64,000 nucleotides of DNA from Ilyonectria destructans (GCA_020740775.1 JAHEWK010000016.1:930001-994000), one strand, 5' to 3'. Counted from the first letter of the stretch, positions 1 to 11,721 are shown. Notes: a model not told the origin generated them from the sequence alone. Numbers and translations: made by a program.

Positions 1-787
1 TTAGTACACTACGACGGCCGGAAACTGCGGGATGTGGCCATTCCAGCGGGTGGAGATTGGCCTGAATAGTGACCCCTGGCTACTCTCCAGCGTGGATCGG
101 CATCCTGGCTTGGCTCTGCCGCTCAATTGGCCCTCGATGTGTCCGTTTCGTCGTGAGTTTCCCAGGGAGGCCTGGACACAGCGGCCATTATCCCGCAACA
201 GCTAGCCTTGCGGTTCCGTGACGAACACGTCCCCAACAGATGGGGAATTCATTTCTGAAAGGTGGGTTGTTGCTTTGCCACCGGGCCGCGAAGAGGGCAT
301 TTCTGCACCTTGTCGTACGTGCACCCAGTTCGCATGGATCCCCCCATCGTTCCGCGTCTGGGGTATCCGCGGAAGATCCATGTTCCATTGCTCTTCCATG
401 CAAGGAAAGGCCTCGAAAAAATCACTTGATCGTCATAAACCCACAGACATGGGGCCCCGTTCGGAAGACGGCTCATGGGCGTCCGTGGTACTGCCAGAGA
501 GACGACGTACTACGTAGTAAGCACTACAGAGTTAGCACCCTGCGTTAGCATCATCGGGACATAAACAATGACGAAAGCCGATAATGACAGGCAGGGAATA
601 TTTTATGGCGCCAACTCTACACCCATGCCTTGCTTTCCGAGAGCAATTTGACCGCACGTCAATGGGGTCCATCAGATGCTATCATGGTATATGTCTATTC
701 TAGATTGGTTCGCTCAGCTAAAATCCAATGGTTCGTTCATCCCGGTCTTGTTTTCCCAATCGGTCATCAATCGTACATTACTATTCC
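1..787. other. Left-edge intergenic region, no gene recognised
   Basis: Several overlapping open frames occur on both strands, none longer than about 100 codons. None shows a recognisable domain, signal peptide or convincing splice pattern. The reverse strand is open to the left edge from about position 198, so the tail of a gene lying outside the window cannot be excluded. Confidence 0.5.
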
Positions 788-2113
788 TCACGCAACGTGC
801 CTGGAACTATGATCCCTTTGGCTGTCCTCCTTGATCTGAAAATCCACTTTGACTAAAATTCCATCCGCACTGGTTTCGCTCTGGTTGTCGTTGGACTGGT
901 TTGCGCTCCGGAAGTTGGCCCGGCCCTCAGCAGAGGTATCCCGGCTTCCAAGCACGCTATGTTCAGGTCGGAGGTTGAGCGATCGGAGAGCCGTACCGCG
1001 AGAATTATTGCTCTGCTTTCCGTATCTCGTGTCGCCAGTGCTGCCCTTGCTGAGATCCTTCCTCAAAATGAACTTGTCCACCAAAGGCTTCACGCCAGGT
1101 ACTGATAGAGCGATCAATGTGGCTCCGATTTCTGCAACTTCGACGCCGAGCTGGGCGTTGTACGACCAAGACTGGTCAGCCTTCCACTGCCCCTCAATGA
1201 CGAGGACCAGGCGGGTGATGGAGATCGCAATAACCCTAGATTCAATTATCAGCGTCGATCATCACTCATTACGAGGTGGGGAATCCTTACGAGACACCGG
1301 GGAGCAGGATGCACCCAAGCTGAATCTTCCTTCGGCGGGGCATTTCTAGCACTCGGAGCATCACGATAGGGATGCCAAACAGCAAGACGTCGCAAACAAG
1401 CGAGATCGCCGAGTTGGTGAGGTACACCAGACCCCATTGCAGGCAGGTGAAGTCGTCGACACCCGGCTGCCAAGCGTAGGGCCACAGGGCAGTGACGGGG
1501 AGGCAGTGGAAGATGAGGAGAAACAGCTGTGGTAAGAAGCCGGCGATGAGGATGCCGAAGACAACGCGGATGGCAATCAGGAGGCCTTGGTGGAGCTTGC
1601 ATAGTCGGTAGTACAAGGCGAGTCCGGAAATTCGGCAGAAGAGGAGCGCCGTCGTGTAGATGATGTGGGCGGCGAAGTCGAGTACCTCGGTCAACTTGAC
1701 CGTGTCCATGTCCAGGACATATTGGATATACGCCAGATGTCGGCCGGATCCCAGGTTGATGAGCCAAATGCAAATACCGACGAAGGGGATGTAGATAACC
1801 TAGTGTCATAGAGCGCAAGGTCAGTGATGGCTCTCAGTGCAGACGCCGTCTGACGAGTTGGTTTTCGATCGCCTCTGGGACAATGGTGACTTACCCAGGA
1901 CATGAGCGTCAGTGTGTCGTCTACTCCGAAGCGTCGGATCAGGAAGGCTCGCGAGCCCAGTCGGCCGAGGACGATGATGCTCGTCAGCACCGTCACGAAG
2001 ATGATGCCAGCGATGGCCGAAGCGTCTTTCGACTCGTTCAGGAAGGCGGCGGTGATATCTTTGGGGACCCGGCCATCCGCGATGGCCTCTGTGACCTTGT
2101 GGTCAATAGCCAT
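788..2113 (-). CDS. Rhodopsin-like fungal integral membrane protein (SAT4/PTH11-like)
   Basis: Three exons: 1895..2113, 1291..1799 and 788..1235, encoding 391 aa. The introns are 95 and 55 nt, with GTAAGT and GTAAGG donors. The protein opens with a short extracellular segment. A series of hydrophobic helices follows, beginning with the stretch around FVTVLTSIIVLGR (about residue 40) and continuing to the seventh near VEVAEIGATLIALSVP (about residue 275). The C-terminal cytoplasmic tail of roughly 100 residues is Ser/Asn/Arg-rich. The order of motifs, namely LGSGRH, a Cys in helix 3, LPVTALWPY with CLQWG and the late VIEGQW segment, is that of the fungal rhodopsin-like domain family. Members are plasma-membrane proteins, some related to the PTH11 receptor; ligands are mostly unknown. 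It lacks an N-terminal CFEM domain, so it is not a canonical PTH11. Start chosen at the only in-frame ATG before helix 1. Family assignment is solid, function unknown. Confidence 0.85.
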
Positions 2114-3998
2114 GGTGGCCGTTGGATGTGTAATCCGTTGTCCGGATCCGAGGCAACGCCGTCATCGATGAGCCAGCAGCAACACAAGGGAAGGACAAGA
2201 ACTTCACCGGTAGAGCGGGAAAACGGGTCATCAAACCCTTATACTCTAGAGATGCCCACCCTCTCCATCACAACCCACACCCAGACGGATCACTGCAAAG
2301 CTCCTCCCGCTTCCGTCGCCCCTACGAAACCCACCCACACCAAGTCGGGGAGCGATCGCGACGGTCACAGCTTCAAGTGGACCCGTCCCAGTTGCTTCAG
2401 AGCTATTTGTGACCCTGGCCTATTTAGGCACGGTAAGAAGTTTCGGCAGACTGAGAACGTGCTACAAGAGCTGGCGTGCCGGAAATTAAAGACGGCGTGA
2501 ACTTTAATGGCCAGGGTGCCTGTGTGGAGGACTTGTTATGGATTGCACTCTGTAGGGGCCGTTGATACAGGCGAGGCCTGGAATGGAATGGGAGACTGCT
2601 TCGGCCAAGAGGTAAATTAGGAGCCGGTGGTACTGCATCTGTCAGGTCATTCTGTACCAGGGCCTGGCCGCATTGCCGGGAACGTCTCAGCCTCCTTGGA
2701 TGTCATTCTCTTACTTGATACGGGTTAGTCTTGATGCTCTCGCAGCAATGGCCTTAGGCATTGTGCCTGGTGCCTCAGCTTCGCGCTTTACGGATCTAGT
2801 GTGGCTTTGTTGATCTTTACTTATTCTATCGAACCTCAAAGCCAGATGCGGTATATCGTCTCCCACGCTCTAGCATTCCACCTCGGTCATTAGTTATTAG
2901 GTGATATAGAGGCACAGCCCGGAATCCATCCTTGCATGTGCCGTTCGCTACATACAGGTGCATGCATCAACGTCTCCCACCGTTCACCGTCCAGATGGTC
3001 AGCCCCTGGCGCCCACTGTAGGGATCATGATTGGGGACTGCGATGGGGAAAGGAAATGTGGCTGGCTTGTCATTGCTCGGGATGTTGCACATTTTGTTTT
3101 ACTTTTTCCTTCGTTTCAAGAGGACGCCACCGCGAAATATCGCTCCTATTCTTTTTCTGCGTCGACTAATTTACATCTTGCACCAGCGCCAAACCGTCTC
3201 AAAGGGGGATGGAGTGAGAAGTTGGCAGTTTTTTTTCCTTCCTTTTTCGCCCTTAGTGGCGCCACCGGTTTGATCGAAAATACCGCGCCATGACCACGGC
3301 CCGCGGGGCTTGGCTACGCCTTGAATCAGAACCGTCGCGCTTTATTCCTGCCACCATGGACTGGTGGCGTTGCTGGGCGTTGATTGAGGGAAATGGTGCC
3401 AAATAATGACAGAAGTGTCTCGGCGCTCGGACTGAAAATAAGGCCGGCACTTGACTGATGACACTTCAAAACTGACGTGGCTGCGATGGGAAAGACTCAG
3501 CGATGCTAGAGGCGAACCGTCGCAAATAGCGTAGATTTGACCGCGCCTGGTGTCACTGAAAAAGGCATATTCTGGAATACGACGTTGTTTGTCGGCTGTA
3601 TCCGGATTCCCACCCACGATCCTCCTCTGGTGATCCGCGTCTTGCGATCTCCCCTTTGGAGCACCGCGGTTGATCGACGATCCTCGCACATCGCACCTCG
3701 TTGGGACAGCTCCACGCGACAACCAGGACGCTCCTCTTCACCCCCCGGCCCATCAAAACTGAGATGATTGACGGTGGACCGTTCGTGGAAGTTCATGTGA
3801 AGGCAGAAAACTCGTCACCCTCCCCCTCCCCCCCTGTCCATACACGGGTATCTAAGTTTGAAGCAAGACAACCTCGTCAACGCCAACGCCGTTTGTACCT
3901 GAAGGATTCATATCCCTCAAGCATGAATGGTTTGAACGGCGGCCAAACACAGGGCACGAACTCCCCGTGGCGTTTTTAGATGCGGGGCCTCATCGACA

Positions 3999-4016
3999 GT
4001 CGTCGTCGTCGTCGTC
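3999..4016. repeat. (GTC)6 microsatellite
   Basis: Six uninterrupted GTC triplets lie in non-coding DNA. No open frame around it is convincing, so it is probably a simple slippage repeat. Confidence 0.8.
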
Positions 4017-5883
4017 CTCATCTTTGCCCAGATTCATCCTAGTCTGGCAGGGGTACCTGGTCTCGAGCTAGGAAATCTTCGCTTGGCATTAGGCGATTTA
4101 TGCCCCCTGGACCTGGCCCTGTCCTGTCCACCAGAGCTTCGGTCTTGCTCTCATTTGAGGAATTCCTTCACCAAGGCCACCCATGTGATCCAGTGATCGT
4201 GATATCTTGCTCCAAGGCGAAAGGTTAACTTTTCAAGGCCCTTTCACTTGTCTTAGCTTCTATTGTACAGTGAAACCGAGGTCAAAGTTTCGAGGATGCA
4301 TCCATGCCGCACGGCACTGCCTTCCTTTACCCATGTCGTTTGATTCTCGACCTCCCCAAAGTGGAAGCACCACTACGGCTGAGGGATGCAGGTCCCGAGT
4401 GTGTATTGGCCCCTGAGGCATGAAAGTCAAGGGTTCCCTCTCAGCTCGGACTTTCAACTTACAAGCCGTGATGATTGACCGAAGCTTCGTTCCCAGCCTC
4501 AGGTTTAGACATGTGCAAGCCACAGTGTGAAACTTCTAGGTCGACGTCAGGGTGGAGAAACACACATTAGTTCCTCCGTGGTCCGTGTAGCTGTCTTTCC
4601 CATTTCAGCATCTCACATCTAGCATTGCTGGTGTCCTTGTTCCATCCCCCAAAGAAATCAAGTTTAGCATAACAGCAGGGAAGTCGGAAGACTACCGAAG
4701 CATTGGCCATGCCAACAGGGGCCCTTACCACCCACTCGGGCGGGTCAGGCAACCGGCTACGGGCGGGCAACACAAACTCCACTTGGGAAGTCACCATAGC
4801 TGTATGTAGAACATGGACAGTGGATATTCCGGTGTCGAACCCCTTGACCTTGCACCGGAGAATACGTGTATAGTGGGTCAGCTTCAAAACACCGAAGCGA
4901 ATCAAAGCTTTTCAAGTACAATCTGCTTTTGAGTCAACTTGGACTGCCTAAGCCGTTAGCCCTCGCACGATGGAGATTCTAGACGGAATCCATATTCTGC
5001 CTCCCCGCTCCTTAAATCAATAGTCTCGCGGGATGTGCCCAATCCATCAACTCACAGGTTGTCTAGTGGACCAGCGATATTATCATGTAGTCATCCGTAT
5101 GTACGACGGAAATGGGGTTTCGCCGTGGAGGGAGTCGCGGGGTCGACCCTGCTTTGCCCGCTGAGCTCTGGTCGTGGACCATGGTGTGACCATCCGGGTA
5201 GTATGCCGCTAATGGGATGCATGGGCAAGCATGAACATTCCAAGTTCCGTCTTGTATATCCGTACTCCGTAGTCTCTCTATTAGCACCCTTCCGATGGAC
5301 CCCATTTCTGGGGTTTCCATCCCACAAACTGCACGCGAAGCAAAGGATTGACCTGGGTATCCAGGTCTGGGGTATCAGGCACCGGTGTTAGTGCTGGAAT
5401 CGCTTTATCAGATTCATCACTAGCTTCGAACTTGCCCGGCTCTGTTATCTTGGTCTCATGTTAATGGTGAGGCGGCAAAACGAATGCAATCCAGTCCTCC
5501 CTCGCCCTCAAATTTTAGGGCATGCCGAAAATTTAGGCTTCAGACCATGATCAATGGTTAGTTAAGACTTGGAAGGTGTAACACAACATCGCCAAGACGG
5601 AAATCATGCGCTCGAGTACGAATTCTAGACCCCAAGTCCCTCGGGATGATGCCGAAATGTCCGCTTTTCTTTTCTTTCTTCAACCAAAAGCGACTCCGTT
5701 TGGAAAGAAGCGGCACCAGCCGCGACTTGAGGCAGCCATACGGTGAGAGGTATAAAGTCCTGATCTAAAGTATTATCCTGCGGAATCCACCGCTAAGCTG
5801 CATTCGGACGTCATGTATTGCCATCTTAGTCTAAGGCATAGTGTTAGGGTCAGTATAAGAATCTTTGAGCCAGACCTTGAAGT

Positions 5884-5955
5884 TAGTAAAAAAGACTTAT
5901 TATATATAAATAAATAAAGATTATATTTATCTTTTTTATTAAATTAAATATAATT
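5884..5955. repeat. AT-rich low-complexity patch
   Basis: About 70 bases made almost only of A and T (runs of TATA and AAATAAA type), sharply different from the flanks. It could be a remnant of a repeat mutated by RIP or simply an AT-rich spacer. No coding potential. Confidence 0.5.
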
Positions 5956-7312
5956 ATTGATGTGATTCCATCTTACTGTTCAACTAGAGTAGAGAGTAAA
6001 GCGGTAAAGTGCGCTAGCTGTATCAAACAAGCGAACGACGCAGTACATTACTTTGGATCCGGACTTTATGCTTCCCACCGTAGAGTAAACGAAAGGGGCA
6101 GTCGGATATCAGGTCCATCTCATGACGTCTTAAGTCCTACACACAAGGGATACAGACAAGTACGGAACTAATGACGTTGATTCATTGGGTGCCTCATTCG
6201 CCAGTTATACCAGTGAACAACGTGAATGAACGAGACATCTAGAATCACCTGTCTCCCACAGTCGAATTCCTCAAGACCTCGTAGCCAGCCTCACCATTAT
6301 CAGGGGGGTCTTACCGTGGTCCAAGGTTATGTAATGCTCATGGAGTCGGTCCTCGTATTCGGAGACTGCCAAGTCGCCATCCCACACAACTGGATGAACT
6401 GTCAGCAACGCCATGTCATATCGAACGTTGCAATAGAAGGGATTATTTTAAGATGGATTTCAATATATGCTCTCTTAATAGTATGGGCTGAGCCAAGAGA
6501 CGTAAGAGATGTCAGAAACGATACTCGCCCTTTTCGTCCAGTTTGCCGGAAAGGAGCAGGCCCTATCCATGAAGACCAAGAAGGGATCCCCCATGCCGTG
6601 AAGTTGGAAATGAGCTATATTGTCCGCACGATCGTTCCCCACAAACTTCCCACTGCTTTGCCGTCACGTTAATATGAAGCCCGATCCCAAATGCCACTTT
6701 TGGAGTATTACTCCTTACAACCCCATAATGTGCCACCGGTGGGATTCGCCACTGATATAATTTCAGGACACATGTTTGATGGTCACAGTGACATCCCAAT
6801 TAACATTTATTAGGGCTTGCTGGGACTATGCTCGATGACGATGAGACTAAGCACAAGGAATGTTCTGGCTGGGCTTTCAACTTGCAGGCGCCTTAGACTA
6901 CAATCCAAGCCGGGTGATAACAAATTGTGGTGAGAAAATTAATGAAGTACATTGTTAAAAGATAAAAATATCCTCAGGAGTGTCTATGTTAATTATTTGT
7001 CGGTAAGGCGTCAAAAAGCCTTTGTGGGTAACCGACCCAGAGTTGAATCGAGCCTTCTACCCTCGCAGTCACATCAAACACAGGTAAGACCACAGATGGT
7101 TGGAAATCACAACATAAAAGTAAAGTCCCAGCTTAAATATATTATAAGAAGATCGCCTCGTGTGATTTAAATTGTATATCCGTCTTTGAAGACCTAATAC
7201 TGCTGTCTCGTCAAATTCGCATTTGCTACCCTGTGCCACAAAGTCCAGTCCCTGCCGCAACTATTAACAACCAAATCATGCACTTGCTACTATGTCCCAT
7301 ATTCCATACAAC

Positions 7313-8764
7313 TTAAACACAAACCTCAATTCCAAGCCTGGAAGCGCACTTGGCTAAACTCTCGGCTTGCGCTGCGCGGTAAATGTCATCAGCGTCGTCA
7401 AGCCTGGCACCCAAGACATCTTCCATCCCCGCAACGTCTGGAGATGCTTCAGTACCCCGAGGAGGGGAGCTTGAACCCAGGTTAGACTGAAAGATTCCAG
7501 CTGCCGAAAGGGGAAGAAAATCCTCGTAGGTCATTGGGAACGCATCGACGAGACCTTGCTCAAGAAGCGCGTCGAGATGGAAACTCTGTTTGGGGAGTCT
7601 TGCCTCAATTCCTTTGCTGGTCGCTTCAAATGTACAGTAGATGAGGTCGCGACTTCTTAGCTCGCTCCAATCATCGGGGTATTTCTCGAAGACGGTTTCG
7701 ACAAGCCTATCAAACTCTTCCGGGCTTGGTTCTTCGGAAGATCTCGCTGCGACTGCCATCGCCTCCTCGAGGAGTTCGTCGTATAATCGCCGCCCGGCTG
7801 GAGTGACGGCAGCTCCTCTCTCCTCGATTTCACCAAACCGAGCGCGGTGTGAGCCCTGCACCAGGGAATCATAGGATGAGTCGCTAGCACCTAGGAACTT
7901 GATGGGTTCTTCGATGGCTAGGAAACTCGTTTGGCGCAGGAGAATTGGGCACGATCTTGGCGGCGGGCCCTCAATTCTATCCTTGACCATGAGTCCCTCC
8001 GTCTTCATCAGGTCTTGTGAGGATGCAATGCAGAGTGTGCGAGGAGTGAGGTGGTTGATGTGAGAACTCCGGAAACAAGCAATGTCGGCCAGAATTGGGT
8101 GCTCATCCTTCAAACATTGGTAGTCCTCATGCGAGGCAGCAGCGGTTCCATGCCAGCTGAACGTCTTCATTGCCTCGGCCACAAGTCGACGGCCTTGGTT
8201 TGGCGTTAACCTCCCATTATGTGCGTCGCCAAGACTGAGGAGTTGCATCAGCTCGTCACTGAAGATTTTGCGTTTTGACAGCAGCTCCAATGCCAAATCT
8301 CTAGCCCGGGGATCCTTGATGAGTTCTGGCCGAAGCACCGAGGTGAAGACACGGAACGGATTCTTGTGAAGCGACATCTCGGTCTTTGGTCTGAAGCAAG
8401 TCGCGTGCATAGGTAATCCGGCAGGAGAAAGATCGTAGTACCCGACGGGATAAAGCCCGATGAGGGCGAAGATCCGGCGGACGGTACGGAGCTCGTGAGG
8501 TGTTCCCAATCTTATCGCGCCGTGCCTCTCAACATCAAGTCTTGACGACGCGACATCCCCGTAGCGCATAGCGAGGACTTTCGGATCGAGGGCACTGCCG
8601 AGCGTCGACTGGTTAACGTCTCCGACAATGCGGACCAAGTCGCCGTAGAGTGGGACCTCGTTCTTGTACATGGCCGACATGGCCAACGTGAAAGATGTTC
8701 GCAAGTCATCTCGGTCGACCCACGATGCCTCTGGCGAGGGTTGATCAATTGCGCTTGGAGCCAT
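7313..8764 (-). CDS. 2-oxoadipate dioxygenase/decarboxylase family protein (DUF1338, HglS/YdcJ-like)
   Basis: A single-exon gene of 483 aa. The ATG at 8764 has A at -3 and G at +4. The frame extends upstream only to a GTG codon, so I use the ATG. The protein matches the DUF1338/HglS family over its length. An early DVERHGAIRLGT segment carries the first metal-binding His. RVFTSVLRPELI and FSWHG follow in the middle, then SSHINHLTPR with the second His, and RFGEIEERGAAVTPAGRRLYDEL with the likely Glu ligand. Family members are Fe(II)-dependent enzymes that turn 2-oxoadipate into D-2-hydroxyglutarate with CO2 release, a step of lysine degradation in bacteria and plants. All three expected metal ligands are present, so the enzyme looks intact. 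The fungal substrate is inferred from family only. It stands alone between gene-poor regions; no lysine-pathway neighbour is visible. Confidence 0.85.
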   Translation of the reverse strand: MAPSAIDQPSPEASWVDRDDLRTSFTLAMSAMYKNEVPLYGDLVRIVGDVNQSTLGSALDPKVLAMRYGDVASSRLDVERHGAIRLGTPHELRTVRRIFALIGLYPVGYYDLSPAGLPMHATCFRPKTEMSLHKNPFRVFTSVLRPELIKDPRARDLALELLSKRKIFSDELMQLLSLGDAHNGRLTPNQGRRLVAEAMKTFSWHGTAAASHEDYQCLKDEHPILADIACFRSSHINHLTPRTLCIASSQDLMKTEGLMVKDRIEGPPPRSCPILLRQTSFLAIEEPIKFLGASDSSYDSLVQGSHRARFGEIEERGAAVTPAGRRLYDELLEEAMAVAARSSEEPSPEEFDRLVETVFEKYPDDWSELRSRDLIYCTFEATSKGIEARLPKQSFHLDALLEQGLVDAFPMTYEDFLPLSAAGIFQSNLGSSSPPRGTEASPDVAGMEDVLGARLDDADDIYRAAQAESLAKCASRLGIEVCV

Positions 8765-9598
8765 TGTGAAACGAAACTGCAGAGAATATGGCACAGTTCG
8801 TATCTTTGTGATATGGGATCGTCCTGGTTATAAGGCGCCCGAGGAGCTGATATGACGCTCCGTTATCTACGACTAAGATAAGTAGATACGATATCTGCCG
8901 ATGACTCTTCGATAAGGTGTCGCCCTCAATCATTATCGATGATGCAGATCTGCACCTGTGATTCGTGATCTGATCAAGTGATAAAGCTCCGAACATCGGC
9001 GCGTTTAGAAACGGCATTGTTCGGCCCAAAGGGACTCTGAGCTCCTACTATTCGGTGGCTGAATCATCGCGGGTTGGGACGTCATTCCGAGTTCGGTCAG
9101 CAGAAGCCTCTATGAGATTGCTATAGACGAATAATATCTGGAAGGGCGCACAGATAAAGAGTATGCCACCTTGCAGGTAAGGAAATAGCAGCAGTTAAAA
9201 TAGAGAATTACTTATTTTGTTAGTGGGAGATGCACTTAGTGCAGACAGGGCCCGCGACAGCAAGAGTCTGAGATACCCTAGAGTTCGGGTCGAAAGGAGG
9301 TCCTACAGCTAAGACTAGTGAGGGATTTTGGGGTTTGGGGAAAGGCAAGCACTTGATCAGGTGCTTCTAAAGATAATAAGGTAGGAAAGAACAAGAAGGA
9401 AGAGATAAGAGTTGCTGCGATAGCTGTTTAAATGGCAAATGATAAAGGTTGTCTCGAAAAATTGAATTGGGAGAAGGGAAAAAGCATGCCCTTTCTAGCA
9501 AAGGCCGAGCTTATCCTGTAAGTAGTATCTAGTCTAGCAGGCTAGACCTACTGTCATTAAACTCCGGAGTGCCTATCAGCACCATCACAGTATATCGT
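8765..9598. other. Gene-free spacer
   Basis: The promoter side of the DUF1338 gene, followed by purine-rich DNA from about 9.15 to 9.58 kb that has the look of a solo LTR or other repeat remnant. I could not find matching termini or a target-site duplication, so no element is called. Confidence 0.4.
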
Positions 9599-10372
9599 CT
9601 ATGAACAGCCTGTAGTCTTTCCGCTGAGGCAGATCTTGCGGTGCCCATTATTCTTCGGCGACCAACCCGAGACAACCCAGCAACATCCTAGCAAATAGGA
9701 ACACTCTTCTTCGATCAGTAGTCCCACCCCCCGAGCGGTGCGATACGTCACATCTTCTCCACGGCCATATGGTCCCAACCTTAGCCTGCAGTCTCCCCAA
9801 CTATAGACATCCCTGGTATCGCCTACTAATACTGCCACCCTGGGCATTTCTTTAAGTAGGTCGAGGCAGGAGGATCTATGGGCAAGCCAGCCGTTACTGC
9901 AGCGGGTACTGTATGTAGCACGTTCTTGAAGTGCTTGAAAGTCGGCCACGTCTTCGAGTGTGATGTTTGAGATCGTATTGATGACGTCGGCGTGCTTATC
10001 TGCGCTACTCGCGTTGGCGTAGAATAATAGAGCCTCGTCATATTGCTCCGGTGCGTTGACTTTATACCCTACTGCATCTTCCTTGATGCTGTCGAGCACA
10101 GTGATATTCTCGCCTTTCATGATGCCATTCTCCACTTGCCCTTCGATATGGTAACGTGCCCATACCGCAGTACCGTAGTTTTGATTGCGAATAGCATCAA
10201 CGTATGTGCTAGCCCAGGGTTCGACTAATGGCAACGTAGAGGTATTGTAGAGTATATTGTAAAGGGGAATGTCCAAGAATAGTTGCTCCACAGCCTTCAT
10301 GTACTTTGCATGTACACCAGTAAAGTTCAAGCTTACAATTGTGAAAATAAGCAACTCAGATAAAGTAGCCAT
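9599..10372 (-). CDS. Secreted protein with C-terminal cysteine-rich domain, first of a tandem paralog pair
   Basis: One exon, 257 aa, starting at the ATG that opens a typical signal peptide (MATLSELLIFTIVSLNFTG, ending VHA). The in-frame upstream extension has no signal and is probably 5' UTR. Residues 25-135 form a conserved module shared with the neighbouring gene (VEQLFLD, YVDAIR, AVWARYH, SIKEDA, GYKVNAPEQY, ALLFYA). The C-terminal 100 residues carry eight cysteines, an internal WGDCRLRLG and a terminal KICLSGKTTGCS. That ending recalls a family of small secreted fungal proteins (the 'WD-like' fungal domain) in which a Cys-rich tail ends with CLS(x)nGC. The assignment is tentative. Probably extracellular; function unknown. 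Surroundings are repeat-like and gene-poor, a usual setting for fast-evolving secreted proteins. Confidence 0.6.
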   Translation of the reverse strand: MATLSELLIFTIVSLNFTGVHAKYMKAVEQLFLDIPLYNILYNTSTLPLVEPWASTYVDAIRNQNYGTAVWARYHIEGQVENGIMKGENITVLDSIKEDAVGYKVNAPEQYDEALLFYANASSADKHADVINTISNITLEDVADFQALQERATYSTRCSNGWLAHRSSCLDLLKEMPRVAVLVGDTRDVYSWGDCRLRLGPYGRGEDVTYRTARGVGLLIEEECSYLLGCCWVVSGWSPKNNGHRKICLSGKTTGCS

Positions 10373-11253
10373 GTTGAATAATAAATCGGCTAGTAGGTAA
10401 CGGTGAAAATACTGTTTACTAAAAAGTCCAAGTCTGTAGACCACCTCCTTATATTCCGAACCCAGATTCATGGCTGCGATAAAGAAAACCTTGCCGATGC
10501 GATGACTCATGTAAAAGAACTTACATCCATGCATGGCACAAAACTTTTTAATTAGATGCCTGTACATAGCCTAAAATAATACGTTGAGTAAGAGGGGTTA
10601 ATCAGCGGGGGACATATGTGAATGGCAGGGGGTTAAGTGCTATGGACGGTTAACCAACAGATGATATTTGTAAATGGTACGAGTTTGAACTGTTTAGGAA
10701 GGTCGGTTAACCATCAGATCGTACATAAGGATTATACGGAAGTTAAATGCTGAGGGAGGTCTGTTGGTTGGTTGAAGAGGCCTGTTGGTTGGTTGAAGAG
10801 GCCTGTTGGTTGGTTGAAGAGGCCTGTTAGTTGATTGAGGATGCATGTAAGTGGAATGAGGTTACATGGGGTGGTACAAGGCATAATGCCGCAGAAGGGC
10901 CGTTATCCAATAGAGTATACACATTAATGGCATAAGGTGGCTTGTAGAACCTTGTAGTGGACATAACTAGAACTTAATGATTCTAGACCCAGAGTAGTTC
11001 ATTTACAACTCAGTTCTAGACCTTTTGTAAAATGATTAAAAACTAGGATTCTGATCCGATGGAGGCTTATGGCCAACGCGCTGGATTAAATTACCACTGT
11101 GGCTTTAAGAGTGACAGGGAGAGATCCGTATAGGCTGGTACACAACCGAGGTGAATTTGAGTGTGCATTTCTTAGAATACCAGGATATTTAGCCTGCTAG
11201 TTTAGTGACAAGCGCGTTAAATAAGCAGACTCTAAATTCTCCAAAAAGTGAGA
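10373..11253. other. Spacer between tandem paralogs, with a minisatellite
   Basis: Non-coding spacer. It contains a 21-bp minisatellite (listed separately) and short repeated GGTTAACCA-type segments near 10.65-10.71 kb. No gene seen. Confidence 0.5.
10759..10840. repeat. 21-bp minisatellite, about four units
   Basis: Four consecutive units of about 21 bp with the core CTGTTGGTTGGTTGAAGAG. The first three are nearly identical; the fourth is degenerate and shorter. It lies between the two secreted-protein paralogs and is non-coding. Confidence 0.9.
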
Positions 11254-11721
11254 CTAGTTACTTTCAGACACCTTGCGTCCAGCGACATCTTCGCCTTCAT
11301 CCTCTTCATCTTCATGGTATTCATTAATTTCGTTTTCGTCATCTTCGCTACCAGCAGCATCTTCGCTATCAGCCTGAAAGATGATCTCTATCACATCGGG
11401 GTGCCCATCTGCGCTGCTTGCTTTCGCGTAGAATAACAGAGCCTCAGCATATTGCTTTGGCGCATTTACCTTGTATCCAATTGCATCTTCCTTAATACTC
11501 TCCATAACAGTTAGGTTCGGCGAGCCTTTAATGATACCATCCTCTATCTGCACATCCATGTGATATCGTGCCCACACAGCGTCACCGAACCTTTCCTCGC
11601 GAACAGCATCGACGTACATGGTAGCCCAGGGATCACCGGTTGGACATCTTGTATTAATGACATCGTGCAAAGAATAATCCAAGAACAGTTGCTCAACAAG
11701 CTTTGTGGAACTTGCATTCAT
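11254..11721 (-). CDS. Truncated paralog of the 9.6-kb secreted protein, with acidic tail
   Basis: One exon, 155 aa. Residues 8-105 match the conserved module of the protein encoded at 9599..10372 at roughly 60% identity by eye (VEQLFLD, YVDAVR, AVWARYH, SIKEDA, GYKVNAPKQY, ALLFYAKASSAD). It differs at both ends. No signal peptide precedes the module: the ATG at 11721 starts directly before it, and I found no convincing upstream exon. The cysteine-rich C-terminal domain is replaced by a highly acidic tail (EDEEDEGED) ending in KVSESN. It may be a decaying duplicate, or a derived intracellular version. The frame itself is uninterrupted. Function unknown. Confidence 0.45.
   Translation of the reverse strand: MNASSTKLVEQLFLDYSLHDVINTRCPTGDPWATMYVDAVREERFGDAVWARYHMDVQIEDGIIKGSPNLTVMESIKEDAIGYKVNAPKQYAEALLFYAKASSADGHPDVIEIIFQADSEDAAGSEDDENEINEYHEDEEDEGEDVAGRKVSESN

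Larger units (their letters stand above)
2114..7312. other. 5.2-kb gene-free stretch with AT-rich patches
   Basis: Open frames here are short, mutually overlapping and without recognisable domains. Base composition is uneven: fairly GC-balanced to about 5.8 kb, then AT-rich patches such as 5884-5955. Several sections read like decayed repeat DNA, but no terminal repeats, integrase or reverse transcriptase could be identified by eye. A (GTC)n microsatellite lies near 4.0 kb. I see no tRNA or rRNA gene in it. Confidence 0.5.

Noticed and set aside
1883..2500. 205-codon plus-strand frame
   Set aside because: Overlaps exon 1 and intron 1 of the rhodopsin-like gene on the opposite strand and has no domain; it is an antisense shadow.
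8765..8794. Ten-residue N-terminal extension of the DUF1338 gene
   Set aside because: It begins with GTG, not ATG. The ATG at 8764 has a good context, so the extension is not used.
9150..9590. Purine-rich segment looking like a solo LTR
   Set aside because: No matching TG...CA ends, target-site duplication or second copy could be confirmed by eye.
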